A stretch of 64,000 nucleotides of DNA from Pedobacter kyonggii. Its GTDB lineage: Bacteria > Bacteroidota > Bacteroidia > Sphingobacteriales > Sphingobacteriaceae. The DNA lies in the NCBI RefSeq assembly GCF_004310665.1, contig NZ_SIXF01000028.1, forward strand, positions 1 through 64,000, given 5' to 3'. Positions 7,231 through 16,197 of the stretch are shown here, in pieces (within the stretch, counting starts at the first letter, position 1; every line of letters starts with the position of its first letter). Under the pieces are notes generated by a model that did no database searches, had not been told where the DNA came from, and saw nothing but the letters and a program-made list of their open reading frames with translations. The translations under genes and the position numbers were made by a program.

Positions 7231-9603
7231 TTATGATGCGTTACCCATGTATGGGTCTGTTTGGGTAATTTCTCCGGTTTCTATTTTACCTGCATAACGG
7301 TGTTTAAACACGGTGTTGCCAGTCTGCACAATGCTGAAATCGTACCAATTCGCATTTTTAGCCAGATTAAAAGAGATATTTGCCGTCGATTTTGGCTTGA
7401 TTGTTACTGTTTTGCTTCCCGATTTGTATTTGTTATCTACAATTTGGAGTGTGATTAAACTAGCGCCTTTGTTCTCAATAGCGAAAACCAGGGTACCAGT
7501 AAGCTTTTTGGCTACCAAACCACCTTGCTCTGGATATGCTTTTACCACAATTGAAGGATTTTTTTTGCTGCCTACGAAATGCCTGTAAAAACCATTCGGA
7601 CCGCTAACTGTAAGATCATAAACTTCGTTATCAAAATCATCCAGTTTAATGCTGTCTTTTAACACATCGCCAGCTTTTACCGCATAGGCCCATGTTTTGC
7701 CAGCAACACCTTTAAATTTGGCAATGGTATTCATGTTGAAAGGCGCACCAACGGTTTCTATTTCACTACCGAACAATGTTTTTGCCGATTGAAAAGTTAG
7801 TTCGATCTCATTGTTTACCTGATTTGCATCAACCATTAAATGATAAGGAAGCGCACAGGCGTGTTTGGTGCCATTCTCCTGCTTTGGTGCATGGATTGAT
7901 GTTTCACGTGAAAAGGCCTCGAACTTATTAATTTTGGCTACCTCGGTTTTATTCAAAGCGGTTGGACCTACCTGGGCAGGTTTATTTTTTGCATTACCGA
8001 TATTGGTTACCACAACAGCGCGTTTTAATGGTTCCGGAGATTTGATTTCTTCTCCATTGTATGGCCTAAACACGGAGGTTAAATCGCCACAAATATTCCT
8101 TCTCCAATCGCTAATGTTATTACTTTTAATGGTTTTGCCGGTTTTTTTAGCCAACCATTTTTCCATAAACATTAATGATGAAGTATGGTCGAAAACCTGC
8201 GAGTTTACAAAACCACCCTTGCTCCAAGGTGAGGCAATAACCAATGGTACACGATACCCCAAGCCAATCGGGCTTCCTTTTCTTGCTTCGAAATCAGTGG
8301 CATAGTTTATTCCTTCAGACACCTTTCCGCTGGTCGAATCATCAGGGTTTGGTACCACAAAAGGTGGCTGATGATCGAAATACCCATCATTTTCATCGTA
8401 GGTTAAAACAAAAATTGTTTTTTTCCAAACCTCTGGGTTTTTGGTTAAAATATCTAAAGCTTCGCTTACATACCAGGTTCCATACAATGGCGAGCTGGTA
8501 TGATCAGAAAAACGTTGAGGCGCAACCAACCACGAAACCGTAGGTAATTTCCCGCTGTCTACATCTTTTCTAAACTGATGAAAAATATCGCCTTTAGGCA
8601 AATTAATAGTTTCATCCTTCCCTTGGTCATTTTTGAAAGTAAATGGTTCAAGATCGAGATAATCTTTTTGAGAAATGTTTGTGGTAAACGCTTTATCCAC
8701 TAAGTTTTTTTCCTTCTTAGATAATTTATCGTATTTCTCCTGAACCTCTTTTGCAGTTAAAGCTGGTTTAACGGTACTATCGCCATTTTTTCTAAAGTAA
8801 GCCGATAATTTAACGTTGTGCCTACTGATGTACTCTACAGGATTATCGCCGTAATTACCCAACCAATCATCTATTTCACCTTCCGGGAGTTTCGAGGTCC
8901 ACAGTTCGTTTTGATAAATGCGCCAATCGATACCATTATCTTCTAATGTTTCCTGAAAAGTTGGCCAATCTACAAACACATTATTTTGTGATTCGGCCTG
9001 ATCGTTATTTACCACCGCAACCCGGTTTGCACTTTTTTCTCCGCGAACGGTTCCTGTAAAAAAGAACAGTCTATTTGGTGTAGTTCCAGTTAGTGATGAG
9101 CAAAAATGCTGATCGCAAATGGTAAATGCATCGGCCATAGCATAATAAAAAGGGATATCATTCCGATCGTAGTAAGCCAATGTCATTGGTGTTTTAACAG
9201 GCAGCCATTTATCGTAGCGTCCTCCGTTTCGTGCAGCAACCTGATCATTCCACGAATGTGGCAACCCGCCTTGCCAGGTGATTTTCGTTTTGTTAATATC
9301 CACATGAAAAGGGGCATAGGTATAACCCTGGCCATCTTTTTGCAACCAAACTTTATTTCCATCGGGTTGAATGTGTGGGTGCGGATCATTAAATCCGCGA
9401 ACACCTTTCATTTTACCAAACATATGGTCGAACGATCTGTTTTCCTGCATCAGGAAAACGATATGTTCGGCATCGTAAAATGTACTACCCGGTTCAGGGT
9501 TAATCGACATGGCTTTTAGCACCGAACTGGGCAAGGTATTGGCCATACCAGTGGCTCCGGCAAACAAAGCCGCTTTTTTTAAAAATTCTCTACGTGAGTC
9601 CAT
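7231..9603 (-). CDS. phosphocholine-specific phospholipase C, Tat-exported
   Basis: A 790-residue enzyme of the acid-phosphatase/phospholipase C superfamily that cleaves phosphatidylcholine or sphingomyelin headgroups. The N-terminus carries a twin-arginine signal (MDSRREFLKKAALFAG; Arg4-Arg5). Catalytic-core motifs follow: VFLMQENRSFDHMFG (ENRSFDH about 54-60), SSLTGTTPNRLFF, and LTYDENDGYFDHQPPF near residue 400. The C-terminal 250 residues match the two beta-sandwich repeats (DUF756 type) usual in phosphocholine-specific PLC, including NGFYRHFVGSK. Length fits the family. Next on the same strand upstream is a secreted GDPD-GH16 fusion, suggesting joint breakdown of phospholipids outside the cytoplasm. 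A parS-like word lies inside the gene at 7900-7915. Confidence 0.9.
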   Translation of the reverse strand: MDSRREFLKKAALFAGATGMANTLPSSVLKAMSINPEPGSTFYDAEHIVFLMQENRSFDHMFGKMKGVRGFNDPHPHIQPDGNKVWLQKDGQGYTYAPFHVDINKTKITWQGGLPHSWNDQVAARNGGRYDKWLPVKTPMTLAYYDRNDIPFYYAMADAFTICDQHFCSSLTGTTPNRLFFFTGTVRGEKSANRVAVVNNDQAESQNNVFVDWPTFQETLEDNGIDWRIYQNELWTSKLPEGEIDDWLGNYGDNPVEYISRHNVKLSAYFRKNGDSTVKPALTAKEVQEKYDKLSKKEKNLVDKAFTTNISQKDYLDLEPFTFKNDQGKDETINLPKGDIFHQFRKDVDSGKLPTVSWLVAPQRFSDHTSSPLYGTWYVSEALDILTKNPEVWKKTIFVLTYDENDGYFDHQPPFVVPNPDDSTSGKVSEGINYATDFEARKGSPIGLGYRVPLVIASPWSKGGFVNSQVFDHTSSLMFMEKWLAKKTGKTIKSNNISDWRRNICGDLTSVFRPYNGEEIKSPEPLKRAVVVTNIGNAKNKPAQVGPTALNKTEVAKINKFEAFSRETSIHAPKQENGTKHACALPYHLMVDANQVNNEIELTFQSAKTLFGSEIETVGAPFNMNTIAKFKGVAGKTWAYAVKAGDVLKDSIKLDDFDNEVYDLTVSGPNGFYRHFVGSKKNPSIVVKAYPEQGGLVAKKLTGTLVFAIENKGASLITLQIVDNKYKSGSKTVTIKPKSTANISFNLAKNANWYDFSIVQTGNTVFKHRYAGKIETGEITQTDPYMGNAS
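7900..7915. other. parS-like 16-mer inside the phospholipase C gene
   Basis: TGTTTCACGTGAAAAG matches 14 of 16 positions of the palindromic parS core TGTTTCACGTGAAACA. It lies in coding sequence. Two perfect-family parS sites occur 10 kb away at mnmG, which makes this weaker copy worth noting, but it may be chance. Confidence 0.3.
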
Positions 9604-9844
9604 AAATTATACAATATAGCTTAGATATCGCAAGTTATAATTTCAGCTGTCAATTAACAATTTTCAGTCGACAGTTAATTTATAGCACTAGTCAGTCCTC
9701 AGTCTGGAGTTCAAAGCCGATTAAGCAATCAATCCCAACAATAGAACAATCCACAATGAAACATTCCTGTTTTCAATTGGCAACATGCGGTTTCCAGTTA
9801 ACCAATTTCAACAATTAACCAGTTAACCTTTTCAACAAACAAAG

Positions 9845-11350
9845 TTACTTCTGAAACACCCTCACATAATCCACTTTCATACTTGCGGGGAAAATAGATT
9901 CGTCTACCCCTTTTTTTCCGCCCCAACCGCCGCCTACGGCTACATTTAAAATAAGGTGGAAGTTTTGATCGAATGGCCAATCGCCAGACCCTTTTTTGGT
10001 ATTTTTAAACGTGAGGTATTTTTGGTTATCAATAAAGAAATCTATTCTATCTGCAAACCATTCTACTGCATAAATATGATATTCGGTATAGGGATTATCA
10101 ACCTTTAAGGCCTTCCCAACCTGCGTTTTAATTACGTGGTTAAATTTTTCGGTATGTACCGTTCCATGAACGCTATCCGGATCATAACCGACATGTTCCA
10201 TAATATCAATTTCGCCGCTCTTCGGCCAGCCACCGTATTTCCCATCGGTTGGTAAAGCCCATATTGCAGGCCATAAGCCCCTGCCCTTTGGCAACATGGC
10301 GCGAACTTCTACCCTTCCGTATTTAAAATCGAATTTATTTTTCGTTACCAATCTGGCCGAAGTATAATGGTTGTTTTCCTTGTCTGCTTTTACCGCAGTA
10401 ATATTCAGACTCCCTTTTTTTACAATTGCATTTGTACTATCTGCATCGGTATAATATTGAAGTTCGTTATTGCCCCAACCCTTTCCACCTACATCGTAAC
10501 TCCAATTTTTTGCTAAAGGTAATCCGGCATCGTTAAATTCATCAGCCCATTTCAGTTTCCAACCCGCTGCAACAGGTGTTTTTTTAAGCTCTTCGAAAGT
10601 TAATTCTGGTTCGTTAGTGGTGATATAATCAACCTGGTGTGCCAAAAGCCATTGAATTTCGGGAGCAGTATTTACGGTCCAGGCATTTACCGTTAATCCT
10701 AATTTGTGGGCATTTTCAATCCATCCATCCTTTTGGTAAACGCTAAAATGATAATCTACCCCGGTTAATTTTTCTGCTTTCATTTGCTCAGCACTGATTT
10801 CGCCTTTTAAGTAGGCCACTTTTGCTTTTGGTAAGAGCGCTAAAATCCTTTTACAGTAATCGTAATCAAAACTGATATACTCCGTCCACTCCACTACCCC
10901 AACTTTCTGAACCATTTCAACACATTTATTGGTCACCTCAATTCCACGTTCTTTACTAACTAATGAAGGTTTGATCTCTAAAATCAGTTTGGTTGTTCTT
11001 TGCTTTTTACCTTCCAATAAATAAGCCTCAAGCGTTGGAATTTTTTCGCCATTGCTCATCGTTTTGGTCAATAAATCAGCATAGTTTACTTTCTCGATAA
11101 CCAAACCCTGAAATTCAGGATCGTGATTAATGACCAAAACATTGTCTGCAGTCATCCACACATCGAATTCCGATCCATAACAACCCAGCTTTACGGCTTC
11201 ATTTAAAGAAGCGATAGAATTTTGAGGAAAATTATTTTTCTTCCATGCTCCGCGATGGGCAATTACCTGGTTTTTGTTCCAGTTAAATTTTTGAGCAAAA
11301 GAGGCAGTAAAAATGAATAACATTATTGCAGAAATAAATACTCGTTTCAT
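9845..11350 (-). CDS. secreted GDPD-GH16 fusion (glycerophosphodiesterase plus glycoside hydrolase 16)
   Basis: A 501-residue two-enzyme protein starting at the ATG at 11350 so that a signal peptide (MKRVFISAIMLFIFTASFAQ) comes first. Residues about 27-255 are a glycerophosphodiester phosphodiesterase: VIAHRGAWKKNNFPQNS (His32, Arg33), E61 and D63 in GSEFDVWMT, and H76 in NHDPEF, all expected metal or catalytic positions; the barrel closes with VNAWTVN and ITTNEPE. Residues about 265-501 are GH16 (laminarinase/beta-glucanase type) with the ExDxxE catalytic motif GEIDIMEHVG (Glu380, Asp382, Glu385) and the final DYVRVFQ strand. A single secreted protein attacking both glycerophosphodiesters and beta-glucans is unusual. 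The upstream gap to the divergent DUF4175 gene (11351-11621) shows no further gene. Confidence 0.88.
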   Translation of the reverse strand: MKRVFISAIMLFIFTASFAQKFNWNKNQVIAHRGAWKKNNFPQNSIASLNEAVKLGCYGSEFDVWMTADNVLVINHDPEFQGLVIEKVNYADLLTKTMSNGEKIPTLEAYLLEGKKQRTTKLILEIKPSLVSKERGIEVTNKCVEMVQKVGVVEWTEYISFDYDYCKRILALLPKAKVAYLKGEISAEQMKAEKLTGVDYHFSVYQKDGWIENAHKLGLTVNAWTVNTAPEIQWLLAHQVDYITTNEPELTFEELKKTPVAAGWKLKWADEFNDAGLPLAKNWSYDVGGKGWGNNELQYYTDADSTNAIVKKGSLNITAVKADKENNHYTSARLVTKNKFDFKYGRVEVRAMLPKGRGLWPAIWALPTDGKYGGWPKSGEIDIMEHVGYDPDSVHGTVHTEKFNHVIKTQVGKALKVDNPYTEYHIYAVEWFADRIDFFIDNQKYLTFKNTKKGSGDWPFDQNFHLILNVAVGGGWGGKKGVDESIFPASMKVDYVRVFQK

Positions 11351-11621
11351 ATTTGGCATGATTATACAAAAAATCAAAAGTAGATTTTTATCAGAATACT
11401 AGTTTAAAATCTATGTAACCTTTGTATTAATAAAAACAAGATAAAGATTTTTTAAATTAATGTGCTGTCTTCTAATTGTTGGTGATGATGATTAACCAAA
11501 GCTCCGCTCCTTGTTAAATAATCCCAATTGAAGCGAAAATTATAAGCCATTTGAAATAAACACGTTACCTTATTGCTGGTTTCTTTTAATTGATTAGAAC
11601 TATTTTTACATTTACGGTGAT

Positions 11622-14600
11622 ATGGTGAGCAATAACTACAGCGATTTATTACGGAAGATAGATGAGTTTATCCGCAAATTTTACCTGAATAAAATTTTGC
11701 GTGGAAGTATTTATGCCGCTGCCATACTTTTAGGCCTGTATCTCGTTGTTTTTTTGAGTCTTTATTACCTCAACCCAACCGCAGGTTTTAAAACCTTTGT
11801 ATTTTTTGCTTATCTAATCATTGGTGTTCTACTTGTTGGCTTTTTAATCATCAAACCTTTGCTTTCGATGCTAAAACTGGGCAAACACCTCACTTTCGAC
11901 GAAGCATCGGTTATCATTGGAAATCACTTTTCCGATATTAAGGATAAATTGCTTAACACCTTACAACTTCACCGCCTTTCTGAAAATCATCCAAATAACA
12001 ATCATCTCATTATTGCCAGTATCGACCAAAAAATATTGGAGCTTAAACCTGTTCCCTTTTACACCGCCGTTAGCATTAACGATAACCGAAAATATTTAAA
12101 ATATCTTTTTGTTCCCCTTTCTATTATTCTGTTAATTGCCATTATCGCTCCAGCTATTTTACGTGAAGGCACAAATAGTTTCTTTAAGTACAATGAATAC
12201 ATTGCACCAAAAGCCCCGTTCAGCTTTACTGTTTTAAATAAAAGTTTAACGGTTACACAAGGTGATGATGTAACCCTAAACCTAAAACTAGCTGGTGATG
12301 AACTTCCTGCCGAAATTTATGTAGAGGACGGAAAGAACACCTATAAACTCGAAAAAGAGAATATCAGTAAGTTTAATTACAGCATCAAAAATATACAGAG
12401 CGATAAAAAACTGGTTTTTAAAGGTGGTGGCTTTAGTTCGGCTGTGTTTACGGTTTCGGTTAAACCACGCCCTGAACTACTAAATGCAACCGCAACTTTA
12501 AATTACCCTGCTTACCTGGGCAAAAAACAAGAGTTAATTGCCAATGTTGGCGATATGCTCCTACCCGAAGGCACAAAAGTTACCTGGAACTTTAAAACCG
12601 GCCAGAGCAGTTCACTGCTGTTTATTTTAAATGGGGCCGAAAATGTTTTAAAAGTTGAAGATAACGAATCGGCTTTCAACGCCATCATCAGGAGCAATTC
12701 AAAATACAGCATCACTCCTAAAAATGAATACGTTACACTCAGAGATTCTTTATCGCATCAAATCACGGTTGTTAAAGATCAATCCCCTAGCATTTCTGTT
12801 GAAGAAAAACCAGACTCCGTAAGTAACAAAGCCTTGTATTTTAGCGGTCAGGTTAGTGATGATTATGGCTTTAGCCGCTTAAGTTTTAAATACAACATCA
12901 AAGAAAATAACCGCTTTGTGGGTACGGTTACCAAAAATATCGCAATTAAAAGCAACGCGACAGAAAATAGCTTTTTCTATTTCTGGGATTTAAAAACTGC
13001 TGCTGTCAAACCTGGTCAGGAAATTGAATATTATTTTGAAGTAGCTGATAACGACGGCGTAAATGGCGCAAAAGTTACCCGATCGGAAATCAAGACCTTT
13101 AAGCAGCCTACTAAAAAAGAAACTGCCGAACAGGTAAATGCAAGCAACCAGGCTTTAAAACAGAAAATGCAATCCGCCATACGCCTGGCCAATACCATCG
13201 AAAAAGAAAGTAAAAAGATGGCCGAAAGCCTCATCGATAAAAAACAGATTTCTTTTGAAGATAAAAAACAGATTGAAGCCCTTTTAGACAAACAAAAACA
13301 GCTTGATGAGGCCGTTAAAGAAATTAAAGAGCAGAACGATAAAAATATTCAGCAACAGGAAGACCAAAAGCAAACTGAAGAACTTCTGGAAAAACAGAAA
13401 CAGATTAAAGACCTGTTTGATAATGTACTGGATGAGAAAACAAAAGAACTTTTGCAAAAGCTGCAAAACCTGATGAATGAGAAAAATAAAGACCAAACGC
13501 AGAATGAGCTCTCGAAAATGCAACTGGATAATAAAACCCTCAAAAACGAACTTGACAGGATATTAGAACTCTACAAACAATTAGAATTTGAACAAAACCT
13601 TCAAACCGATATCGATCGTTTAAATGAACTGGCTAAAGAACAAAAGGAACTCGCTGAGCAAACCAAAGATAAAAAACAGGACAATGAATCGTTAAAGCAA
13701 AAACAGGATGCACTTAACAAGGAGATGAAAGACCTGAAAGATGATCTAAAAAAGCTGGAAGAAAAAAATCAGTCGCTTGAAAGGCCCAATCCTTTCGAAA
13801 ATCCTGAAAAAGATGTGCAGGATATACAAAAAGAACAGCAGGACAGTAAAGATGCTTTAGATAAAAAGGATTCGAAAAATGCAAGCCAGAAACAGCAAAA
13901 AGCTGGCGAGCAGATGGAAAAACTATCTAAAAAAATGAGCGATATGCAGCAACAGGGTGAAGAAATGGAAAACACCCTGAACGCCAAAGAGTTGCGCCAG
14001 CTACTAGAAAACTTATTGACCACCTCTTTTGATCAGGAAAAAGTAATGCTTGCTTTAAAGAAAATGACTGCAGCTGATCCTTCTTATACCAACAACGTTC
14101 AGAAACAGCGCAGCATTAAAGACAACCTTAAAACTATCGCCGATAGCTTATACAGCTTAAGCAAACGTGTTCCACAGATAGAATCGACAGTTAATGAGGA
14201 AATGAACAAGATTAATTTTAACCTGGATAAAAGTTTGGAAAGTTTGGGTGATAGAAGAACGCCTGAGGCTAACCGTTTTCAGCAGTTTACCATGACTTCT
14301 ATCAATAATTTAACCTTGATGTTAAGCGAAGCGCTAAGTCAGCTGCAGAATATGCAGAAAAACGGTAAAGGCGGCAGTGGAAAGAAACAAAAGCAAGGGA
14401 TGAAGCAGCTTTCGCAGATGCAGGAACAGCTGAACAAAAGCATGCAAAAGGCTCGCGAGCAAATGCAAAAGTCGGGAGATAATCAAGGTAAAGTTGGCAA
14501 AGGACAAATGAGCCAGGAGTTTGGTAAAATGGCCCAGCAGCAACAAATGATCCGTCAGGCTTTAGAAAAAATCAACCGCGAAGAAAATAAAGATGGTTCA

Positions 14601-14939
14601 GGTAAAATGGGTAACCTAAACGAAGCCATTAAAGAAATGAAACAGACCGAGAGCGATCTGGTTAACAAACGTTTGCAACAAGAAACCCTAAACAGGCAAA
14701 AAGACCTTTTAACAAAGTTATTAGAGGCAGAAAAAGCAGAACGCGATCAGGAAGAAGATGCTAAACGAGAAAGTAAAGCTGCTAAAGAGTTCCCTCCATC
14801 CTATCAAAAAATGGTCGATCAGTTTAAAAAACAACAACAAAACGGTAATGATATGCTGCAGAAACTGCCCCCAAGCTTAAATTATTACTATAAAAACAAG
14901 ATCGCTGAATATTTGAAATCGTTGAATATGGAGCGATAA
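11622..14939 (+). CDS. DUF4175 family membrane/coiled-coil protein
   Basis: A 1105-residue Bacteroidota-specific protein of unknown function. Two N-terminal membrane helices (about residues 25-48 and 58-85, in ILRGSIYAAAILLGLYLVVFLSLYY and FKTFVFFAYLIIGVLLVGFLI) are followed by a third near 160-180 (YLFVPLSIILLIAIIAPAI). Next come Ig-like beta segments to about residue 500, then a very long K/E/Q-rich coiled coil to the end, with blocks rich in LEKQKQ and MQQQG. The bulk is probably periplasmic and could span or scaffold the envelope, which is inference from the layout. It heads a plus-strand run with ybeY and mnmG, an order I recall as common in Bacteroidota. Confidence 0.8.
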   Translation: MVSNNYSDLLRKIDEFIRKFYLNKILRGSIYAAAILLGLYLVVFLSLYYLNPTAGFKTFVFFAYLIIGVLLVGFLIIKPLLSMLKLGKHLTFDEASVIIGNHFSDIKDKLLNTLQLHRLSENHPNNNHLIIASIDQKILELKPVPFYTAVSINDNRKYLKYLFVPLSIILLIAIIAPAILREGTNSFFKYNEYIAPKAPFSFTVLNKSLTVTQGDDVTLNLKLAGDELPAEIYVEDGKNTYKLEKENISKFNYSIKNIQSDKKLVFKGGGFSSAVFTVSVKPRPELLNATATLNYPAYLGKKQELIANVGDMLLPEGTKVTWNFKTGQSSSLLFILNGAENVLKVEDNESAFNAIIRSNSKYSITPKNEYVTLRDSLSHQITVVKDQSPSISVEEKPDSVSNKALYFSGQVSDDYGFSRLSFKYNIKENNRFVGTVTKNIAIKSNATENSFFYFWDLKTAAVKPGQEIEYYFEVADNDGVNGAKVTRSEIKTFKQPTKKETAEQVNASNQALKQKMQSAIRLANTIEKESKKMAESLIDKKQISFEDKKQIEALLDKQKQLDEAVKEIKEQNDKNIQQQEDQKQTEELLEKQKQIKDLFDNVLDEKTKELLQKLQNLMNEKNKDQTQNELSKMQLDNKTLKNELDRILELYKQLEFEQNLQTDIDRLNELAKEQKELAEQTKDKKQDNESLKQKQDALNKEMKDLKDDLKKLEEKNQSLERPNPFENPEKDVQDIQKEQQDSKDALDKKDSKNASQKQQKAGEQMEKLSKKMSDMQQQGEEMENTLNAKELRQLLENLLTTSFDQEKVMLALKKMTAADPSYTNNVQKQRSIKDNLKTIADSLYSLSKRVPQIESTVNEEMNKINFNLDKSLESLGDRRTPEANRFQQFTMTSINNLTLMLSEALSQLQNMQKNGKGGSGKKQKQGMKQLSQMQEQLNKSMQKAREQMQKSGDNQGKVGKGQMSQEFGKMAQQQQMIRQALEKINREENKDGSGKMGNLNEAIKEMKQTESDLVNKRLQQETLNRQKDLLTKLLEAEKAERDQEEDAKRESKAAKEFPPSYQKMVDQFKKQQQNGNDMLQKLPPSLNYYYKNKIAEYLKSLNMER

Positions 14940-14949
14940 TAGTACAGTT

Positions 14950-15071
14950 CGTCATGCTCCAACTAGATTCTTATCGAATTTTTGTCACGTTGTCCAAAGG
15001 ACTCCCAAGGAGAGCTTGTCGAAAAGCTTTTAGGCATCTAACAGGTCCGTCGACAGGCTTAGGATGACAAT
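14950..15071. repeat. intergenic dispersed repeat (GTCATGCTCC...AGGATGACA)
   Basis: It starts with gtcatgctcc and ends with aggatgaca, the arm words of the dispersed palindromic family. Its middle (about 14985-15025: TGTCCAAAGGACTCC then GAGCTTGTCGAA) is the reverse complement of part of the copy at 44211-44300, so the family is modular and occurs in both orientations. It fills the gap between the DUF4175 gene and ybeY. Confidence 0.6.
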
Positions 15072-15144
15072 TCTATATTTATGACACCGCCCCTCTTCAC
15101 CACTTTAAATTTTTAATTAAATTTGCAGCCATAAACACCACAAT

Positions 15145-15582
15145 ATGCCTGCAATATCATTTTTCACAGAATCAGTTAGCTATAATCTTCCTCAGAAACT
15201 TAAAGTAAAGAAGTGGATTAAAGCTACGATTGAAAAAGAAGGTTTCAAATTGCAGGAACTTAATTTCATTTTCTGTAGCGACGAATACCTGTTGGGCATC
15301 AATCAACAATATTTAAACCACGATACCTACACCGATATCATCACTTTCGATAACTCAGAAGAAGAAAAACGGATTGTAAGCGATATTTTCATCAGCATTG
15401 AGCGTGTTAAAGAAAATGCCAAAACCTTCAAAACTCTGGAATTTGATGAGGTTTGCCGCATTATGATTCACGGCACCCTGCATTTATTAGGTTACAAAGA
15501 CAAGGGAAAAGCGGCTAAAACCCTTATGACCGAGAAAGAAGATGAATACCTGGGTTATAGAGCGGAAGTTGGATTAATTTAG
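15145..15582 (+). CDS. ybeY: endoribonuclease YbeY, rRNA maturation factor
   Basis: A 145-residue metal-dependent RNase acting in 16S rRNA 3'-end maturation and ribosome quality control. Visible hallmarks are LNFIFCSDEYLLGINQQYLNHDTYTDIITF and the zinc motif IMIHGTLHLLGYKD near residues 110-120. The usual family motif is HGxLHLxGYDH with three His ligands. Here the third is replaced by Asp (GYKD), followed by K-rich sequence and MTEKEDEYL; I believe this variant is usual in Bacteroidota. It lies 205 nt behind the DUF4175 gene across a dispersed repeat. Confidence 0.92.
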   Translation: MPAISFFTESVSYNLPQKLKVKKWIKATIEKEGFKLQELNFIFCSDEYLLGINQQYLNHDTYTDIITFDNSEEEKRIVSDIFISIERVKENAKTFKTLEFDEVCRIMIHGTLHLLGYKDKGKAAKTLMTEKEDEYLGYRAEVGLI

Positions 15583-15603
15583 TCTACCCTTTTCTTGCCA
15601 TGA

Positions 15604-15743
15604 TGTCATTCTGAGCGCAGGGAAGAACCGGAGGCTCTGCGAAGCAAATCTCTTAATGATTATCACGGCACTTTCATTCTCTACCTTCTTGTTTGAGCTT
15701 ACATTCCATCGTTCGCAGATTCTTCATTGCATTCAGAATGACA
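15604..15743. repeat. intergenic dispersed repeat (GTCATTCTGAGCGCAG...TTCAGAATGACA)
   Basis: Outer arms GTCATTCTGA and TCAGAATGAC are perfect inverted copies about 130 bp apart, with diverged filler between them. It follows the ybeY stop. The rest of 15744-15991 shows two GGCGTTCGTC words (near 15803 and 15826) but no supported gene. Confidence 0.6.
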
Positions 15744-15991
15744 ATAGAATCTCCGCAGTTTGCTAAGTGCAGGTAATAATACCCCTTCGCTATTATTTTA
15801 ATGGCGTTCGTCTAACAGTTACGGGCGTTCGTCGACAATTAGTCTATACTGGTATAATACACCAATATTTCCTGCAACATTTCCAACCAGCGGTAGTCTT
15901 ATATTCAAAAAACAACAATTACATAATGTGCTGGAATTTATACCCTGTGCATTATATCAAGATAAAGTTTAGTTTTAGTTAATGATTGAAG

Positions 15992-16023
15992 CAGCGGTGG
16001 AGCGAGTCCGACCGCTGTTTTCT
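15992..16023 (+). terminator. rho-independent terminator
   Basis: CAGCGGTGG (15992-16000) pairs with CCgACCGCTG (16008-16017, one bulge), followed by TTTTCTTTT. It would end any transcript from the ybeY side before the ABC-F gene. Confidence 0.65.
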
Positions 16024-16197
16024 TTTATAGAAACCATTTACTAATGACCGATATACTACTGAACAGATAGACCATGCATCAATATTCTGCCATTTTTAGC
16101 TGATACAGAAGCCCTTTACAATTTGATTATGCCGTTCCAAATATTTTATACTTACTTTTGCACTAATTTTCCTTTATAAATCCGAAATACAAAAAAA

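Noticed and set aside
11351-11621. Strand-switch gap between the GDPD-GH16 and DUF4175 genes as a replication origin
   Set aside because: Genes diverge here as expected around an origin, but I see no DnaA-box-like words, and strand bias breaks down further right.
13031-14023. Several Cys/Phe/Leu-rich open frames antisense to the DUF4175 gene
   Set aside because: They are the antisense shadow of the K/E/Q-rich coiled coil and have no independent evidence.
15767-15982. 71-residue open frame between ybeY and the ABC-F gene
   Set aside because: Composition and position look like intergenic DNA next to a repeat and a terminator; no motif or start context supports it.
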